Below, in pieces: positions 44,391-56,939 of a DNA stretch of 64,000 nucleotides. Numbering within the stretch: the first letter of the stretch is position 1; every line of letters begins with the position of its first letter. The position numbers and the translations under genes are program-made. Source of the DNA: Linnemannia hyalina. Lineage: Eukaryota > Mortierellomycota > Mortierellomycetes > Mortierellales > Mortierellaceae. Under the pieces are notes generated by a model. The model searched no databases. It worked only from the letters and a program-made list of their open reading frames with translations, and had not been told where the DNA came from. The stretch covers positions 801,001-865,000 of the forward strand of contig JAHRHY010000020.1 in the NCBI GenBank assembly GCA_019671135.1, given 5' to 3'.

Positions 44391-45409
44391 GATGTCCCAA
44401 TTTCTTGACCTGATGTTGGTGTGACAAAAGGGGGAATGACCTGTTCTTTTAATTTCTAAGCCACCCATTGACCTGATATCAGCCAAATGTTCCACTGCTC
44501 GACCTGTTCTCACATCAGCCCAGACCTCTGGGAGCAAGGTCGCAGCTGGGGAGCAAGAACAAGAAAGCGTGTCGCCTGTCTTTCTCTCCTTCCACCAGCC
44601 ACTTCTCTCTTTTCATCGCCTTCATTTCAGTTCCTCGAGTCGTTGTCCATCACCCCTCTTCTCATCAACACCCTCCTCGTCCTGATTACACTTCTCGATC
44701 GCTACAACATCAACTCATTCACGCGACCTTCATCGCTGCTCAAATCGCAATCTCTCTCTCTCTCTCACACTCCCAGGATCACCTCTCACGCGTGTCTACT
44801 CGACAGAGACAGAACAAGTTCTCACCTTTCACCTTGAGGTATTGGAAACGGACAACTCTACATCGACGTCACATGCGCCGCTACCTGGAGCTCCTCTGAC
44901 TGGACATATTCACACATCACCACCTTTCTCACCTAATAGGTCCATTGTGTGCATTTCGACCCGACAGCCTGTCAGAACTCTCGCTGCTCTCTAGGAAAGC
45001 AAACCACAGGATACCGCAGCCTTCTCCAGAGGTATGAGACCCATAGGTTACATGCTATCTCTCTGGTCAATCCGCCTTTGCATTCTTCAACGTCTACCAA
45101 TCCTCCTTGTCTGCTTGCTTATATGCGTTTTCTTCGTAAGGCGCCATACACTCAATCTTCAAGACGAGCGAAAACAACAGCACAAAAAAAACAAAAGCCC
45201 AAAAAAAAGTCATCGCCCCGCGGAGAAAGCGCAATCTGTGACCCTGTCCTCCCTTCTTTTTGCTTTTGGCTAACGATCGTTTGCATGCATATAGATTTCT
45301 TTCTTCAAGCGAACCAAGCAAAGATCCCACCGAACACATCTCCGACCCCTCAATTGAACACGCAAAGCGATTACAAGACAATATCGTCCTCATCTCTCAC
45401 ACACACACC
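44391..45409. other. Leader region of the NLR-like gene; no separate gene
   Basis: C/T-rich DNA with short frames. A (ct)n run lies at 44750-44766 and (ca)n just before the ATG at 45410. Confidence 0.4.
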
Positions 45410-48400
45410 ATGTCTGCACCCTCCCAGCATATCCGTAAGCGAGACAAGTTTCTCGACAAGTTTCTCAACCTGTTTCGGTCGTCCAGCTCAGATCCCAAGG
45501 TCAAGTCCCAGACTGACAGCCCCAAAGATGTCAAGCGAGCCTCGACAGCAAGCACCGACTCTACCCGGCTCCACCGCCTTTCGACTGTCAGCACCCACGC
45601 TAGCATCATTGGCACTGTAACTGAGAGTGCCCAGAGCAGTATCGAGATCGAGCATGTGGTCACCACCACTGCCGTCAAGGGTTCTGCTGCCAACGTCGAA
45701 TCTTCAACTCTGCGGACCCAACCTCGCTTGAATGTATTCAAACAGAACGTCTATCCGCCATCTGTCCAGGCATCCTTGCCTGAGATCCGCACTCGAATTG
45801 GCGCTACTCCTCAGCTTGCTTTGTGCATGGGCTTACTCCCCAAGGACGGCGGCACTGTTGACCAGCAGGAGGATCGTCTGCAGGACTTACGCTCTGACAC
45901 CACCGCTCGACTTGCTTGGGTCCAGGCTGTGAAGCAGGATCCAATTGAGCAGGATCATATCCGTTGGCTGGGGGTCCGTATGGTCGACGAGTTTGCCAAA
46001 GATGCCTCCAAGGATTCGACCGAGATTGCCGAGATGGTCCTCCTTGGCCCTGTCCTCGACAAGGAGACCTATCGCAGGTTGCTACAACACATTATCACAA
46101 ATTTCGATCAGTTTGTCCTCCTCGATGTCGAACTACTTGAAGGGCTTGTGCAATTGGTGCAGTCTGCGCCGCCCGAGTCCTTGCTGGCCGATGATTTGGT
46201 CAAGATTCTCAGTATCCTCCGAGTTAACTTACAAGGAACCCACCAGCAATCCTCGGTGCATCCCTTTCACCTCACTCTTGCTGTCTCGAGAGTGTTGGAT
46301 ACTATGGCGGACCACAAGGTCAAGGATTTGAACCGGGTTGTCGAACACGAGCCTTTGTCTGGGGTCTTGACGGGAATGAAGGATAGCTCGGATCCTTACT
46401 TGATGTACCAGGCCTGCTACGCGTTTCAGGCGCTACAGTACGTCCCTGATGACGAGACCGCTTTGCAGGCGGTTCTTCGTCGCTCTACCGGCGTTGTCGA
46501 TGGGTTTGTAAAGGTCTCGGCTGTGTTCAAGTTGGATGTGGGCGCTGTTCTCGAAGGCCTTAGCAACCTTCAAGAGGCACTTGGTGGCGCCATTGGTACT
46601 GCTGTCACTGTCTACGAGGGCGTCTGTTCGTTGTTGGAAAGAGGACAAGGTGTTCTTGAGAGTCTGAAGGAGGGTCTTGGGTCCGGCCAGAAGCGACCAT
46701 GGTACTCTGCTATCCGCGCTGCCAACGCTTTTGCCCAAGCTGGTCAGCTGAAGGATCTTAACCAGCTCATCTATGAGGCGCCCTGTCGTCGCGATCCCTT
46801 GTTCCAATGGGGTATCTGTCAGCTGCTGGGTGAGATTGCATCCGATGCCTTCTGGAAAACGACTGTTCGCCAACAAGCCATTACTCTCCTTGGAGATTTG
46901 TACCAGAAAGATACTGAATGGAGTCAAGATGATAGTGTCAAGACCTGGATGCTCAACATCATCGGTCAACTTTGCACTGTCGAGGACCAGGCTGTCGCCA
47001 CCAGTGCTCACACTCTGCTCAAGGAGCGCATGCAGGGCCAAGGCACTACCAAGAGCCTTCTTTATCCGCTGAGAAACCGACTCCCTTTGCCCACATCCTC
47101 ACCAATCCTCGCCCGTGTCCAAAACATCCCATATGTGGAATACGACCTGCACCTGCACAAGATTCAGCGGTTGAAACAGAACACCCAGTCCGTCTATATT
47201 CCGCCTCTGGCCAAGCCTAGTCTAAACGCCAAGGACGAAGACCTGCTTCCTCTGATGGAGAAAGTTCAAGAGTTCATGGAGGGCAAGCGTCAAGTTATGC
47301 TGGTGCTGGGCGACTCTGGCGCAGGCAAGTCAACATTCAACCGCCACCTCGAACATCGACTTTGGACCGACTACTAGCAGGGTGGTCCCATTCCTCTCTT
47401 CATCAACCTGCCTGGCATCGACAACCCAGCGCAGGACATGGTCGCCAAGCAGCTGAGGATCTACAACTTCAAGGATGACCAGATCCAGGAGCTCAAACTG
47501 CACCGTCAGCTCATCCTCATTTGCGATGGCTACGACGAAAGCCAGCAATTGGTCAATCTCCACAAGACCAACATGCTGAATCAGCCGGGGCAGTGGAACA
47601 CCAAGATGATAGTCAGTTGCCTCACCCAGTTTCTTGGACCGACCTATCTCGACCGCTTCAAGCCTCAACCTTTTGATCGGTACTCGTCTGGCTCGCAGGA
47701 TCTCTTCCAGGAGGCAGTTGTCGCGCCATTTTCCAAGGACCAGGTCAAGAACTATGTCGAGCAGTATGCCAAGGATCCCCAGGCGGCGCTTTTGTTTAGC
47801 AACAGCCAAGCTCCATGGTCGGCAGAAGAGTACATGGACAAGCTGGCAGCGATCCCCAATGTCATGGACCTCGTCAAGAATCCCTTCCTGCTTACACTTG
47901 CGCTCAAGGCCCTGCCTGGTCTTGCTGCGTCGAACAAGAATCTGGCAAGCATCCGTGTTACACGTGCAGGGCTCTATGATATGTTTGTCGACCAATGGCT
48001 GGAGACGAACAGGGTGCGTCTACAATCCAACACTTTGACCAAGGAGGAGCTGGCGGCTTTCAACTCTCTGGTGGATGACGATTTTATTGTCCAAGGAGTC
48101 GACTACCTTGTGCGACTATCCGCCACTATCTTTAAGGAGCAGGACGGAAACCCGATCGTTCAGTACACCCATCGGCAAGACAAGAACACTTGGAAGGCGG
48201 CATTCTTTGGCACCGACCCCGAGGCCAAGCTGCTCCGTGATGCCAGCCCATTGATGCGCACCGGCAACCAGTATCATTTTGTCCATCGGTCTGTTCTTGA
48301 GTACCTTTTCTCTCGAGTCATCTACAGCCCGGTCAAGGTTGACGAGGAATTTGATCCGCAAGTCGAAACTGCACCCCCAGTCTCGCAACTCCTCGACGCC

Positions 48401-50722
48401 AACAATCCCTTGTTCCAGAGAGACCTACTCCAGGAACCGTCTATCATCCAGTTCCTGTGTGATCGCGTGAAGCTGAACCTTGATTTCAAGCTTCAACTTC
48501 GCGCCGTCATCGACCGGTCCAAGACCGACGCTAGTGCTGCCATTGCCGCCACCAACGCGATCACGATCCTGGTCAGAGCCGATGTGTCCTTCAACGGCGC
48601 AGATCTTCGAGGCGCCAAAATCCCTAATGCCGATCTGTCCGGTGGTCAATTCGACTATACTCAGTTCCAAGGAGCCGACTTGACAGGCGTCAATTTCTCG
48701 AAGAGTTGGCTGCGGCGGGTGGACATGAGCGATGCACATATGGAGGGTGTTCGATTTGGAGAGCTACCGTACCTTGAGATGGATGAAACTATGCTCTCCT
48801 GCACATGTTCGCCCGATGGGAAGATGCTTGGTGCGGGTTTATTCGATGGGACCATTTATATCTACGACACTTCAACCTGGACAAGGATGCATCGCCTGCA
48901 AGGACATGCTGATAGGGTGGAGAGTATTGTCTTCTCACCAGACAGCCAACGACTCGTATCCGGCAGCTACGACTGGACGGTTCGATTGTGGGACACTACC
49001 AGCGGTGAGGAGCTATTGGTCATGGAGAAACACAGCCACAATGTTATCTCGGTCACTATCTCACCCTGTGGAGGCAGAATTGTGTCGGCCAGCGACGACA
49101 CGACGATGCGATTATGGGACGCGCACACTGGAGAGAGTCTCTTTGTGTTGGAGTGTGATGGCTTTTCGACGAGGAACGTCAAGTATTCACCAGATGGACG
49201 CCAACTTGTGTCAGGCGGCTTGGACGGGATGATCCGGTTTTGGGATGCAGAGACAGGAGAGTCAGGGATTGTTTTAAGTCCCTCTTCCGAAAGCGTAAAT
49301 TGTGTTGCCTATTCACCGGATGGACGATGAGTCGCCGCTGGTCACTATGGGGGTCAGCTGCGGCTTTGGGATCCGGTTTCACAAGAGCCAGGTCCCGTCC
49401 TCAGTGGGCACACCGGTAATATTTCAGGAGTCGACTTCTCCCCCGACGGCCAATGGATTGCTTCTTCTAGCCATGACTCCACAGTGAGACTATGGGATGC
49501 ATCGACCGGCGCTCTTGTCACTGTCTTGACTGGTCATGATCATTACGTGAGCTGCGTTGCCTTCTCGCCAGATGGTCTTCAGATCGCATCTGGGGGATAT
49601 GACAGGAAGGTGCGACTGTGGGAAGTTAGCTCCAGCTGGTCGAGTTTTGATCCACAGGATGGTGGTTGTGTGGAAGGGTTGGTATACTCTCGCGATGGTC
49701 GAACTCTTCTCTTGTACGACAATCGCAATATATTTCGACAATGGGATACTGCAACAGGTACATCTGCGCCCATCCCCCACAAGATACCTACGCAGACGGA
49801 GGTTTCGTCCAGGGCTTACGCTCTGGATGGCAGTCAGCTCGCATTCGGTTGTGTAGATGGCTCTATCCGCTTGTGGAACTGTCAAACCGACACAGCAGGA
49901 CCCGTCTTGGAGGGCCACTCAAGGTGTATTTGCATATTGGTCTATTCGCCGTGCTGCCGCTGGATTGTCTCTGTCGACGAGAGCAACACCGTGCGATTGT
50001 GGGACCTGCACGATATGGGGCTACAATATCTTCTTGTGGATGTCGACGAGCATTTGGGAGGAGATTTCGGTGCTGTGGCTTTCTCGTCAACTGGAGGTCA
50101 ACTAGCAATCCATGCTGGGTGGGGCAAAATTTGTCTCTTTAATACTCAGTCCAGAGAGCCTTCGAGTCAGATGACGATAGGAGAATCCCCTTTGTCATTG
50201 GTCTATTCACCAAACGATCAACAAATCGCCTTTGGAACCGGATACGGCAGGATCCACCTTTGCGATTTGCAGTCGAGGGAAACTGGCGCCATACTTGATG
50301 AACGGGAAGGTTGGATTCGAGGCGTCGCGTATTCACCGTGTGGACAATGGATCGCCTCAGCCAATAACTACAAGACGGTTGGAATTTGGCATCGTCAGCT
50401 GTCGGGTGGGGTGGAGAGTTGGTCAAGAGTGCATTCCATCTGTGCATTCTATAGAAGCGTCGGCAATGTAGCATGGAATCCCGTTGTTCCAATGGAGCTT
50501 ACCACCGGTGCCTTTGATGGATCTGTCCAATTATGGAGAATGTCGATCGATGAGGGTGGGAACATCGTCTTCAAGATGGTTTGGGGCCCAAACCTAAGAA
50601 TACTCTATACCAAGGGTGCTACATTCACGAACGCCGTAGGACTCAGCCCGACCCACCAAAAGTTGTTAGTCCAACGCGGGGCCCTTCCTCCTTCCGAAGA
50701 ACCGACATTCCCACATGACTAG
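45410..50722 (+). pseudogene. NACHT/P-loop, pentapeptide and WD40 protein (NLR-like), two in-frame stops
   Basis: One frame of 1,771 codons with only two internal stops: TAG at 47375-47377 and TGA at 49328-49330. The order is: Ser/Lys-rich N-terminus; helical ARM/HEAT-like region (about residues 130-590); P-loop ATPase with Walker A LGDSGAGKSTF just before the first stop and Walker B-like LILICDGYDE after it; winged-helix-like region; pentapeptide repeats (NGADLRGAKIPNADLSG); and about 13 WD40 repeats (VRLWD, VFSPD). This matches fungal STAND/NLR-type sensors thought to act in non-self recognition. Both stops can be explained by C-to-T changes (CAG to TAG, CGA to TGA). Since everything else is open, the loss is recent or the stops are read through. 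A truncated ARM-only product and separate WD40 products are possible. Confidence 0.88.
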
Positions 50723-50829
50723 GGGTCTCTGTCATTAATACCACGTCCCCTTTCTTTGTAGCCCTTATATCGTAGCATCGCACGACGCATCTATCAACTG
50801 TCAAGCTGTAATTGCTTCAGTCTTCCAAA

Positions 50830-51116
50830 TATATAAATTAGCCACACTTAGCTCGGACTTGGTTTCAACCACAATCAGCCACCTCTTTTACATGTATAAA
50901 GTGGCGTCCTCCCGACAGCTTGCAATCATTCCACTCACCCTTTTTGTCCTTTCGTCAACATACATTACTCATTGTCATGCTTCAGTCAAGCTGTCCTTTC
51001 CGCGCGGTAAAAATGTATGTATATTCTTGTTACAAGCCTGGTAGCTCAATGAGAGTCTGAGAGAACAGGGCCAGACCTGCAGTGTTAATCTCTACCATCT
51101 GTTAGCGAGGATCGAG
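50830..51116 (+). repeat. Dispersed repeat (SINE-like), uninterrupted copy
   Basis: See 41096-41607. This copy lacks the LTR. It ends ctaccatctgttagcgaggatcgaggg. Confidence 0.65.
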
Positions 51117-51521
51117 GGATGACGGGTTCTTTAGGAGATGCGATGTTGTTGTGGCTGTCAGGATTGATGTACTCGTTGGGTAATGTGCTGATGGGGCTGA
51201 CAGGCATGTCGGGCTCGATCGGGGATGAACTGGCATCATTGCTGCTGTTGTTAATGTTGTTGATGGAAATAATGGACTCTTTGGATGACGCATTGGCAGC
51301 ATTGTCATAGAAAGTGTTAGAGGTAGAACCCTGATTGTGTGAGAGAGAGAGGCTGGACAGTGAAGTTGTGTCAGCGGTAGACGATGAATTGTTGGTAGCG
51401 TCGAGTGTGAAGGAGGAGGTGAGGGGCGGCAAGTCTGCAGGAAGTGTCTGTGTGTGTCTGCGTGTGTCTGTGTGTGTCTGCGTGTGTCTGTGTGTGTCTG
51501 CGTGTGTCTGTGTGTGTGGAG
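51117..51521 (-). pseudogene. Serine/asparagine-rich remnant with a GT-rich microsatellite
   Basis: The minus-strand frame encodes a low-complexity Ser/Asn/Thr tail without start or domain. At 51446-51516 a (tgtgtgtctgcg)n array of six or seven units occurs. It is probably a gene fragment; the product is unknown. Confidence 0.35.
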
Positions 51522-51634
51522 TGCGATATATTAAGGTTTTATCATACGTACACAAGTAACTGATATGTAGCTTAAGGGTAGTCTAGTCTATTGTCTCCAT
51601 CTATCTTAGGGTGCCATTAGGCGAATATGCGACA
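51522..51634. mobile_element. Short MITE, copy A
   Basis: 113 bp from TGCGATATATT to AATATGCGACA. Perfect TGGAG direct repeats flank it (51517-51521 and 51635-51639). Same family as 39529-39701. Confidence 0.9.
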
Positions 51635-51996
51635 TGGAGAATAGGAATATCTCTCTCGGGATAATCCATGGCAATTGAGGTTGTGAAAGTCAAAGAAAGT
51701 TGAGAGGAGTGATGTGAAGAACAATAGAGAGGGGGCGGATGTGGTCGGTGAATTGAGAGGTGGAGAAAATGCAAGAGTAATGGCAAAGATGGAGTTGAAG
51801 TAAGAAAGGTGTGTGAACGCAAGGAATGGTGGCATAAGGAAGTGATGGAAAAAGGAAAGAGATTTATGAGCAAGAGATGGAAACAAAACAAGCTGCTTAA
51901 GGAGAAGATAAAATCAACTCGGTAACCCGTCATTAAGAACGTAAAAGTGCATTTTTATTTGAGTGTCAAGTAGGCAGAGGAAGCTGCAATGAAAGA

Positions 51997-54900
51997 TTAG
52001 TTCCTCTGCTTTTTCGAGCAGTCCTCGTCGTTGCTGTGACCGTCGTCGGCAGAACGCTTTCGAGCATTCTTGAGTCGATCAATAAACTCCACATGCTCCT
52101 GGAGGAAAATGTCGCCGAAATTGTCATCGCTGACGTTGATCACGACCTGCTGAACACCACTGGGGTCCTTTGGGAGCTCTGAAGGTGCTGGCAGCTTGTC
52201 AGTCCATTTGGTAGGGTATGCAACAATCATGCTGATGTAGACGTTGTCGGGGCAGTACTTGCGAAAATTCTTTACGTGGTCCTCAATTTTGGGTGCCGAG
52301 ACTGTGCTGAGTGCGTCATTCCAATCCCTCTCCGAGAAGTTAGCCGACCCTTGTTGCAGCTTCATCTGAACGAAGACAGGAACCAAACGAGCACCGTCGA
52401 TCTGAATGAAGAAAACCAAGTCTGGTCCCGACAGATTGGACTTGGGGAAGAAAAATGGCGCGACAGGCATGTTGTTGCGGGTTGACCCATGGTTGACATG
52501 GGCGTCCATGAACTCCTCCATCGACACCATCGCGTGCGTCGTGCTTTGCTCGAGTCCAGGTTCCCTCCGGCCAACAATTTCCACCTTGCCGACGAGAGCT
52601 GGACACATATCAGAAATGGGGGGCTGATGCGGCCACTCCGATAGAGGTCGTATGTTGAACGTCTCACTGAAAACCTTCATCATGAACCGCTCAAACACAC
52701 ATCCCTGTTCAATAAGACTTGACTTTACCATAAGTTTCCGCACTTCCCTCACGAAGTAGGGATCGATGGCGGCGAAATAGTTCTCGACAGCTTTGGAAAC
52801 GAAGGGCTCGTCCATGACGGTAACAGCATGACCGCGGGTGATCTTGATCCGACCAAACGCATGCTCCACCAACGCAGGGTTCACCTCCTTGAGGACAAGG
52901 TCGTGATTCCCAAACATGCAACGCTGATACATAAGGAGGCCCAGCATGCTGTCGATAGACTCCACAACCTGATCCTTGTATTTGTTGTGTTTGTCGTGGA
53001 GGCGAGATATCTCGTAGCACAAATTGCCTTTGATGTGCCGATGCGCCCAAGATACCAGCCTGTCCTCTGCATCTTCGATGGTCTTCTTCCATGCACCAGG
53101 GTCGTCGCATTCGACAATCCTTTCTTACAGACGGAAAGACAATAAGGCTGTAAGTACAAAGCATACTATACATTCCATCATTTCATTGCCTCTTTTCTCT
53201 TTGTGGTCATCTCAAGTTGACATACCATGCAAGCAATAGCCGGACGATAGCGACCCACAAATTTTTGGAACAGCATCTCAACTACCTCCTGCGAGAGAAA
53301 CTCATCCAAAGCCAACTTTGACTGGTCGTCCTGCAAACAATCTCGCACTCGGGAAATGTACGTTTTGATCGAGTCCTTGTCTGCCCAGCCAGGAAACTCA
53401 AGATACTTATTTTGGCGTTGTTTTGTTTGTTTTGTGGTGTAGGTGGAAAGAAGAAAAAAATGTCAAAGATTAGTCAGTCTTTGATCTCCATCGCGACTGA
53501 AAGACAAGCTAGCGTTAATAAAGGCGAACTACTCACCTCAAAAGTAGTGGAGCTGTCTTTTAGACCAGAACCTGAGCTCTGAACCCAGAAAAGGGTGTTA
53601 ATACTGAGGCCAGCACCGCAAGTGACAAGCGTGAGCTGGTGTTGACCGATATCTCGAAACGCGTGTAGGATAGGAGACAGTAGCGGTCGTGAAGAATCCT
53701 CCGAAGAAGGCATCGACTGGAAAGAGCCATTGAACTGGTCGCCAAGGAACTGTGCTTCATCGTTGATGACTAGGAGCCTGGTGTCATCCTTGATCTTTGG
53801 TAGGCATCCACGTCCAATAAGCCGTCCTTTCACATCCTCGAACGCATCACTGACATAGTCTGAGAGATAGCCCTCGCGATGGTGCACCAGTCTGCGAAGT
53901 GTGCGGAATAGTACGTTGAAAAGGTCGTCGAAGAGAACATGCGGGCACACTTGAAGGAGAGTCCATCTTGCACTTGAAAACGTCTCAGCGCAACCGGGAA
54001 CACCGAGACAGTACTTGAAGATTAAGAGCCGAGAAAGAAACAGCAGTAGAGTAATTTTGCGTGCATAGGCATTGTTGGCTTGCCGGTCAACAACGAAGGA
54101 TCCTTTGGTATCGTCCAGGTGCTTTTGGATGGTTGAGTGGAGAGTCATCATGTCGCCACTTCCCCAGTCGTCGCTCGACGCGTTGAAGTAAAAGCCCCAG
54201 TACTGAGACAGAAGCTCAATCACGGCACGGGTCTTACCACAGCCTGTGTGAACATAAAGGAACGCACGAATGTGGTCAGTACCATGCTTCAAGCTCTTGG
54301 TGATATCCATAGATTGCATGTTGCAGCAAGTGGCATACCAGAGACGCCGAACACATACTCAATCCCGTACCACAGTAGATGATCGTGAGCTCTTTTTCGT
54401 CTCCTGCCTTCCGCAGACCATTCAGTACAGGACTGAGCATTGGTCGCAGGTCGTCTTCCGTGAATGACGACTGAAATAACGTACTGCCCTTGTCGCCGAG
54501 AATTTGAGCTTCATCTACAACCAACCGCAGTTTCGTCTCTCTTGAGAAATTGGTGTACTTGTGGACAGCAAGACTATCCCGCACTGAGAGAAGCTCATCA
54601 CGGACAATGGATTCCATGACAGATACAGAGAATAAGCGCTCTTTCATCTGATCATAGAGTTTCCTGAAAAACTCCATAAAGACATCCCGGAACATATGAG
54701 GACAGACCTGGAGTATGGCCCAACTGTCACTCGAGAATGTCTGTCTGCAATTGGGGACCTGCAGGCAGTACTTGAGGACCAAGAGTCGGGAGAGGAAGAG
54801 CACAAGAGTCATTTTCCTTGCGAAGACAGTGTTGATTCTGGGACCTTGTTCCTCTGATGTTTTTGTGTCCAGGAACTCGGCAAGTTGACTGAGATCGTTG

Positions 54901-56034
54901 GAGCCGAGGTCCTTCTTTGCCGCGTTGAAGTAGAATCCCCATTGCAAACAAAGCATCTCGATCATCGAGCGAGTTTTTCCGCACCCCTAAAAGATGGCCA
55001 GATATCAGAAAGAGATTGTTAGTCTGTCGAAAAGCAACATTGCGGCAAGTACAATAGATGTACAGTTGATCCAAAGTAGCAAGGTACGTACGGAAACGCC
55101 GAACACGGGGAGGTCCTGTGCTTGCATGCCTTCCAGCTTGCTCAAAAGAACGTTTGACCGAAATCGCTCAGGAATCGGATCGCCCGCGTTCAACGGAGGG
55201 TTTGGTAAATCCAGAAAAAGAAGACTTGGTCCTGAATCCTGGCTGTCAACAACGCCTCGCCGTAGGACTTTGGGTAGCCCCTTAACTCCAACAGTGGTGA
55301 CAGGTAAGCTCTTTTCGCCTCGCACGTATGCATCCAGAAAGTCAGAGGCAGGAGATCCAGTTGCAAAGAATCGGTCCGCGATCTTTTTGATATCAGCTCG
55401 GAGGTCACCTGTTGGCAGAAAGATAATCCATTAGAAATGAGTGTCAAGTATAAGAAAAATAAAGTGAAATACAATGAAAAAAAGGGTTGATGACCGAACT
55501 CACCAGACAAAGGCGTACTGGGACGAGAACTATCCGAAAGAGAACCAGGGAGGGGAGTCAAGGCTCGAGAAGGGACAGGTACATGGACTATGTTGGTGCA
55601 AATGGATGAGTGCCTCAGGTTAGTGCATGGACAAGAGTCGACGATGCAAACAGCAAGTCACAAAAAGCAATAAACGCGTGTGTATTACCTTGAGGAGGGC
55701 GCTGAACGATGATGTGAATGGTCTTCTTCGGTGGTGTCTGTGCAAAGACGTCAGAGATGTCGTCTGTCTCATCGAGCTCCTCCTTTGATGGGATGTCAGC
55801 TAGTGAGATTTCCTTACGCTCCTTCTTGGGCACGACAGGAATTGAGACACGCCAGAGGATGAGGTCTTTGGCAGCGACGTCCCTGAACGCGGGAGCTTGG
55901 TCCCCATTGACGATGAGATTCTTGAGGCCACCGATTGACTTTGTAGGGTCAATCTCGACAGGGAATGGGGTTGATTCACCATCGACAAGACAAAACAGGG
56001 TCAGAGGGTTGTTGATCATGGTGTTGCGAAGCAT
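51997..56034 (-). CDS. Crinkler-type effector-like gene with two P-loop NTPase modules and a nuclease-like C-terminus
   Basis: Exons (complement) 55689-56034, 55504-55587, 55092-55408, 54359-54986, 53537-54243 and 53226-53405 join in frame; a last exon covers 51997 to ~53124. The start may be 56034 or 56019. The N-terminus is a ubiquitin-like Crinkler header (LTLFCLVDGEST, LILWRVSIPV). Two NTPase modules follow: Walker A GVSGCGKTR formed across a splice, with LRLVVDEAQILGD; and HTGCGKTRA with INDEAQFLGD. The second is a partial duplication entered through a GTATGT donor. The C-terminal part has a GPDLVFF...VFVQMKLQ pattern like a PD-(D/E)xK nuclease, and a lysine-rich putative nuclear signal. 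The junction to the last exon needs a one-base frame change, so the gene may be broken. Such proteins are known as host-nucleus effectors or inter-strain toxins. Confidence 0.75.
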
Positions 56035-56040
56035 CAATGA

Positions 56041-56640
56041 AAAGAATGGGAAGGGAAAAAAAAGTGAGGGTTGTGAAAAGACTGAGGATTGTGGAGAAGG
56101 TGCGGGATGTAGTGAAGGCAAGGGGTGAAAGAAAAAAAAAAGAAAAAGGATGAAAGAAGGTGTGGGGTTAAAAGGAAAAGTAAGAAGGGATGAAAAGGGC
56201 GTGAGAACGGTGGCAAAGGCGATGAAGGTGTGCATATGGTGGCAAAGAAAAAAAAAAGAGTGTGAGAATGACAGAGAAAGGAATCGAGTGATGGCAAAGG
56301 CGAAGAAGAGGTGCGGGAGTGCTGGGAAAGGCGATGTGCGTGGGAATGGCGGCAAAGGCGACGAAGGGGAAAAGTTGTTGTGGGGAGCGTGAGAGGGGTG
56401 GTGGAGGCAATGGAGGCGAGAAGAAGTAAAAGAGTGGAGAGGGTGGCACAGCAAACAAAGAGATGTGGAAAGAGTGCGCGTGGGAGAGACAGAGAAAGGA
56501 AGAGGCGCGGAGGGTGGTGGGTAAAGGGAGTTGGTAAGGGCGATGAAGGTGTGGGAATGGTGGCAAAAAGGAGAGGTGATAAAGAAAGTAGTTAGAAACA
56601 AAGACAAGTGAAAGAGCGTGGGAGTGGTGGCGAAATATTG
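56041..56640. repeat. Purine-rich (G/A) tract
   Basis: About 600 bp with a strong G/A strand bias and irregular repeats such as ggtggcaaaggcgatgaaggtgtg. It lies between the start of the Crinkler gene and the Fanzor element. A pyrimidine-rich tract lies beyond the other side of that element, so the two may be outer arms of a larger unit. Confidence 0.6.
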
Positions 56641-56818
56641 TTATTTCCTATAATGCAAGGAAATAAACTATGTTGACGTCACTAATTTGCATGGGTGCAG
56701 GACAATGGACGCCATAATTCTCTCATTGGCCGAAAGAATCATGGGCCTTTCCCAATATGGATCGAAAATTTTAACTGTCAATTGACGCCAAGACTTTCTA
56801 GCCTTGGACTACTCTCCA

Positions 56819-56825
56819 TATAAAT
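56819..56825 (+). promoter_or_regulatory. TATA-like box of the FEN1-Fanzor gene
   Basis: TATAAAT about 120 bp before the ATG at 56940, followed by a pyrimidine-rich leader. A palindromic TGACGTCA site lies upstream at 56674-56681. Confidence 0.5.
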
Positions 56826-56939
56826 GACACACTCAAAGCTGTTTCTCCCTCACATTTTCCTACTTTTACTACTTCAGCAAACCGACTATCCTCATCAACA
56901 TTCTTTTTTTCCAACCCCAAAAGCACATGGCCCAACATC

